The translations under genes and the position numbers were made by a program. DNA of 5,164 bases from Oscillospiraceae bacterium (lineage in GTDB: Bacteria; Bacillota; Clostridia; Oscillospirales; Acutalibacteraceae): the NCBI GenBank assembly GCA_009779455.1, contig WREG01000155.1:1-5164 (forward strand), written 5' to 3'. Shown here piece by piece: positions 3,358-5,164 of the stretch. The notes beneath the pieces are model-generated. The model had not been told where the DNA came from, did not search any database, and saw only the letters and a program-made list of their open reading frames with translations. Position 1 is the first letter of the stretch, and each line of letters begins with the position of its first letter.

Positions 3358-5164
3358 ATGGAAAACAATTTAAGGGTAATGGAAAGGTTAAAGGGGCTGC
3401 GCAATGAGCTCGGTTTCTCTGCGGCCGATATGGCTTCGGCGGTAAATCTTTCCGAAAAAGAATTTTTAGCCGTCGAGAGCGGCGAAGCGGACGCTTCGTT
3501 CACGTTCCTTTACAAATGCGCGGATAAACTGGGGGTGGACCTCGCATCCATCGTTACCGGCGACGAGCCGAGGCTCTCGGAATACACCCTGTCGAGAAAA
3601 GAGGACGGTATGCCCATAAAAAGGCGCGAGTGCTTCGACTATTCGCATCTCGCCTACCTTTTTAAGGACAGGCTGGCCGAACCCTTTGTCGTGACCGCGA
3701 AATACTCGCAGGAAACGGAAAATTCCCCCATCGCCCTTGCGAACCACAACGGCCAGGAGCTTAATTATGTCCTTGAAGGCGAATTGAAGGTGCATATCGA
3801 CGGCCACGAGGAGCTTTTGCATCCGGGCGACAGCGTATATTATCAGGGGAAGCAGCTGCACGGCATGGTTGCGGCCGGCGGGAGGGACTGCAAATTCCTT
3901 GCGGTCGTCATAAAAGGCGCGGCGGACGAGGACATCGAACCCATAGAAGCCCCTGCCTCCCAAAAAGCGGGAGTTGGAGCGGATGACGGCAGGTTTTATA
4001 AAAAGTTCACGAAAGAAACTTTTGATAAAAACGGGATGCTGACCGATATCGGATTTGATTTCGCCGACAACTTCAACTTTTCTTATGATGTGGTTGACGA
4101 GTTAGCCAAAAAGAACCCCGAAAAATTGGCTATGATGTGGGTGTCCCACGGCGAGGATCGGCGTTTTACCTTCGGTGATATGGCGAAATATTCCTCAAAA
4201 GCCGCCAATTATTTTAAATCCCTCGGCATCAAAAAAGGCGACAAGGTCATGCTTGTGCTTCGCAGGCATTACCAGTTCTGGTACGCTGTTTTGGGGCTTC
4301 ACAAGATCGGGGCCGTGGGCATCCCCGCCACAGACCAGCTGATGGCCAAGGATTTTGTCTACCGCTTCAAAACGGCGCACATAAGGGCAATCGTTTGCAC
4401 GGGGTACGGCGAAGTCGCGAAAATGGCCGAAGATGCGATGGCGGATTCGCCTACCGTGGAAATAAAAATGATGGCTAACGGCGTGCGCGACGGCTGGGAC
4501 AATTTTGACGGGGGCGTGGAAAAGGCGTCCGACGTTTTCGAGCGCGTCGAAACCAACGTGAAAGACCCCATGCTCATGTATTTCACCTCCGGAACCACCG
4601 GGTACCCGAAAATCACGGTCATGGACTATTCCTACGCGCTGGCGCATATAATGACGGCCCGCTGGTGGCAGAACGTCAAAGAGGACGGCCTGCATTTCAC
4701 CGTGGCGGACACGGGCTGGGCGAAAGCCATGTGGGGCAAGCTTTACGGCCAATGGCTCTGCGAGGCGGCGGTTTTTACATATGATTATGAAAAAATGATC
4801 CCGGCGGACCTGCTGCCCATGTTCAAAAAATACGGTATAACCACATTCTGCGCGCCGCCTACCATTTACCGCTTCTTTATAAAAGAGGACCTGACGAAAT
4901 TCGACCTGTCGTCCCTCAAATACGCGGTCATAGCGGGCGAGGCCCTCAACCCCGAGGTTTACCAGCAATTTTACGCCGCTACGGGCTTAAAGCTTATGGA
5001 GGGCTACGGCCAGACGGAAATGGTCATAGCGGTGGCGAATATCCCCGGCATGGAGCCGAAACCCGGCTCAATGGGCAAGCCCGTCCCCGGCTATACCTTC
5101 CATCTCTTAGGCCCTGACGGCAATCAGGTAAAAACGGGCGAAACGGGCGAAATGTGCGTGTATA
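3358..5164 (+). CDS. XRE HTH-cupin-acyl-CoA synthetase (MACS type) fusion, 3' end outside window
   Basis: One uninterrupted frame of 602 visible residues carries three domains. Residues about 8-66 are an XRE/Cro-type helix-turn-helix (helix 2 and recognition helix about 21-42). Residues about 75-185 are a cupin: E134-x6-G141 and G157-x5-Q163-x-K165-x2-H168 follow the two cupin motifs; ligand positions H130, E134 and H168 are kept, but the first His is A128. Residues from about 216 are an AMP-binding acyl-CoA synthetase of the acetyl-CoA/medium-chain (MACS) class: A3 'YFTSGTTGYPK' (408-418), 'VADTGWAKAMWGKLYGQW' (449-466), 'FCAPPTIYRF' (497-506) and A5 'EGYGQTE' (548-554). It strongly resembles, from memory, the Methanosarcina acetivorans MACS enzyme. 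About 150-170 residues, including the hinge and catalytic lysine, should lie beyond the edge. The enzyme should make acyl-CoA from an acid, ATP and CoA. The HTH-cupin part probably regulates this or the divergent gene. Substrate is unknown. Confidence 0.93.
   Translation, partial: MENNLRVMERLKGLRNELGFSAADMASAVNLSEKEFLAVESGEADASFTFLYKCADKLGVDLASIVTGDEPRLSEYTLSRKEDGMPIKRRECFDYSHLAYLFKDRLAEPFVVTAKYSQETENSPIALANHNGQELNYVLEGELKVHIDGHEELLHPGDSVYYQGKQLHGMVAAGGRDCKFLAVVIKGAADEDIEPIEAPASQKAGVGADDGRFYKKFTKETFDKNGMLTDIGFDFADNFNFSYDVVDELAKKNPEKLAMMWVSHGEDRRFTFGDMAKYSSKAANYFKSLGIKKGDKVMLVLRRHYQFWYAVLGLHKIGAVGIPATDQLMAKDFVYRFKTAHIRAIVCTGYGEVAKMAEDAMADSPTVEIKMMANGVRDGWDNFDGGVEKASDVFERVETNVKDPMLMYFTSGTTGYPKITVMDYSYALAHIMTARWWQNVKEDGLHFTVADTGWAKAMWGKLYGQWLCEAAVFTYDYEKMIPADLLPMFKKYGITTFCAPPTIYRFFIKEDLTKFDLSSLKYAVIAGEALNPEVYQQFYAATGLKLMEGYGQTEMVIAVANIPGMEPKPGSMGKPVPGYTFHLLGPDGNQVKTGETGEMCVY

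Noticed and set aside
3466..3963. Minus-strand open frame (165 codons) opposite the HTH-cupin part
   Set aside because: It is a shadow of the sense frame, which shows clear HTH and cupin motifs, and has no start signals of its own.
3975..3985. GGAG followed by ATG at 3983, as a separate start for the synthetase
   Set aside because: The ATG is out of frame with the synthetase and reaches a stop after 19 codons. It might be a relic of formerly separate genes, but nothing else supports that.
4195..4968. Minus-strand open frame (257 codons) opposite the synthetase part of the fusion gene
   Set aside because: The sense strand encodes the conserved MACS motifs throughout; the antisense product is Arg/His/Val-rich with no recognisable family.
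1..5164. CRISPR array, tRNA/rRNA genes, complete insertion sequence
   Set aside because: No regularly spaced repeats, no cloverleaf or rRNA-like stretch, and no transposase reading frame were found.

Overview
The window looks like a chromosomal segment from a low-to-moderate GC Firmicute, most likely a member of the Clostridia. This is inferred from three things. The Shine-Dalgarno sequences are strong (GGAGG or AGGAG at 7-8 nt). The intergenic DNA is very AT-rich with sigma-A-like promoters, while coding DNA is of moderate GC. A 'GGGACGGTTC'-type inverted repeat of a kind I recall from clostridial genomes is also present. No species can be named.

Layout, left to right. (1) The 3' part of a LuxR-family regulator gene on the + strand: a helical-repeat-like region followed by a C-terminal LuxR HTH. 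It runs in from outside the window and ends at an intrinsic terminator. (2) A convergent intergenic region of 227 bp with two further hairpins. (3) A complete acyl-CoA synthetase of the AMP-binding superfamily (544 aa) on the - strand, with a near-consensus promoter, a palindrome at its likely transcription start and a strong ribosome binding site. (4) A divergent intergenic region centred on a 71-bp inverted-repeat element that lies upstream of both divergent promoters. (5) On the + strand, a strong promoter and a 41-codon ORF encoding an isoleucine-rich hydrophobic peptide, then an intrinsic terminator and a short repeat-rich AT tract. (6) A + strand gene that runs off the right edge. It encodes an unusual single chain: XRE-type HTH, cupin, and a medium-chain (MACS-type) acyl-CoA synthetase.

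The two most interesting signals are in the right half. First, a DNA-binding HTH-cupin regulator is fused in frame to the acid-activating enzyme it would normally be expected to sit beside. Second, the leader in front of that gene has the parts of a transcription attenuator: an Ile-rich leader peptide and four RNA segments that can pair 1:2, 2:3 and 3:4, the last being the terminator. A competing reading is that the 41-aa peptide is a small membrane protein, perhaps a type I toxin, because a plausible antisense promoter faces it. Both readings are given below with tests.

Taken together, the region looks like a regulated carboxylic-acid activation locus: two adenylate-forming acyl-CoA synthetases of different subfamilies, transcribed divergently, flanked by or fused to transcription regulators. 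Substrates cannot be read from the sequence.
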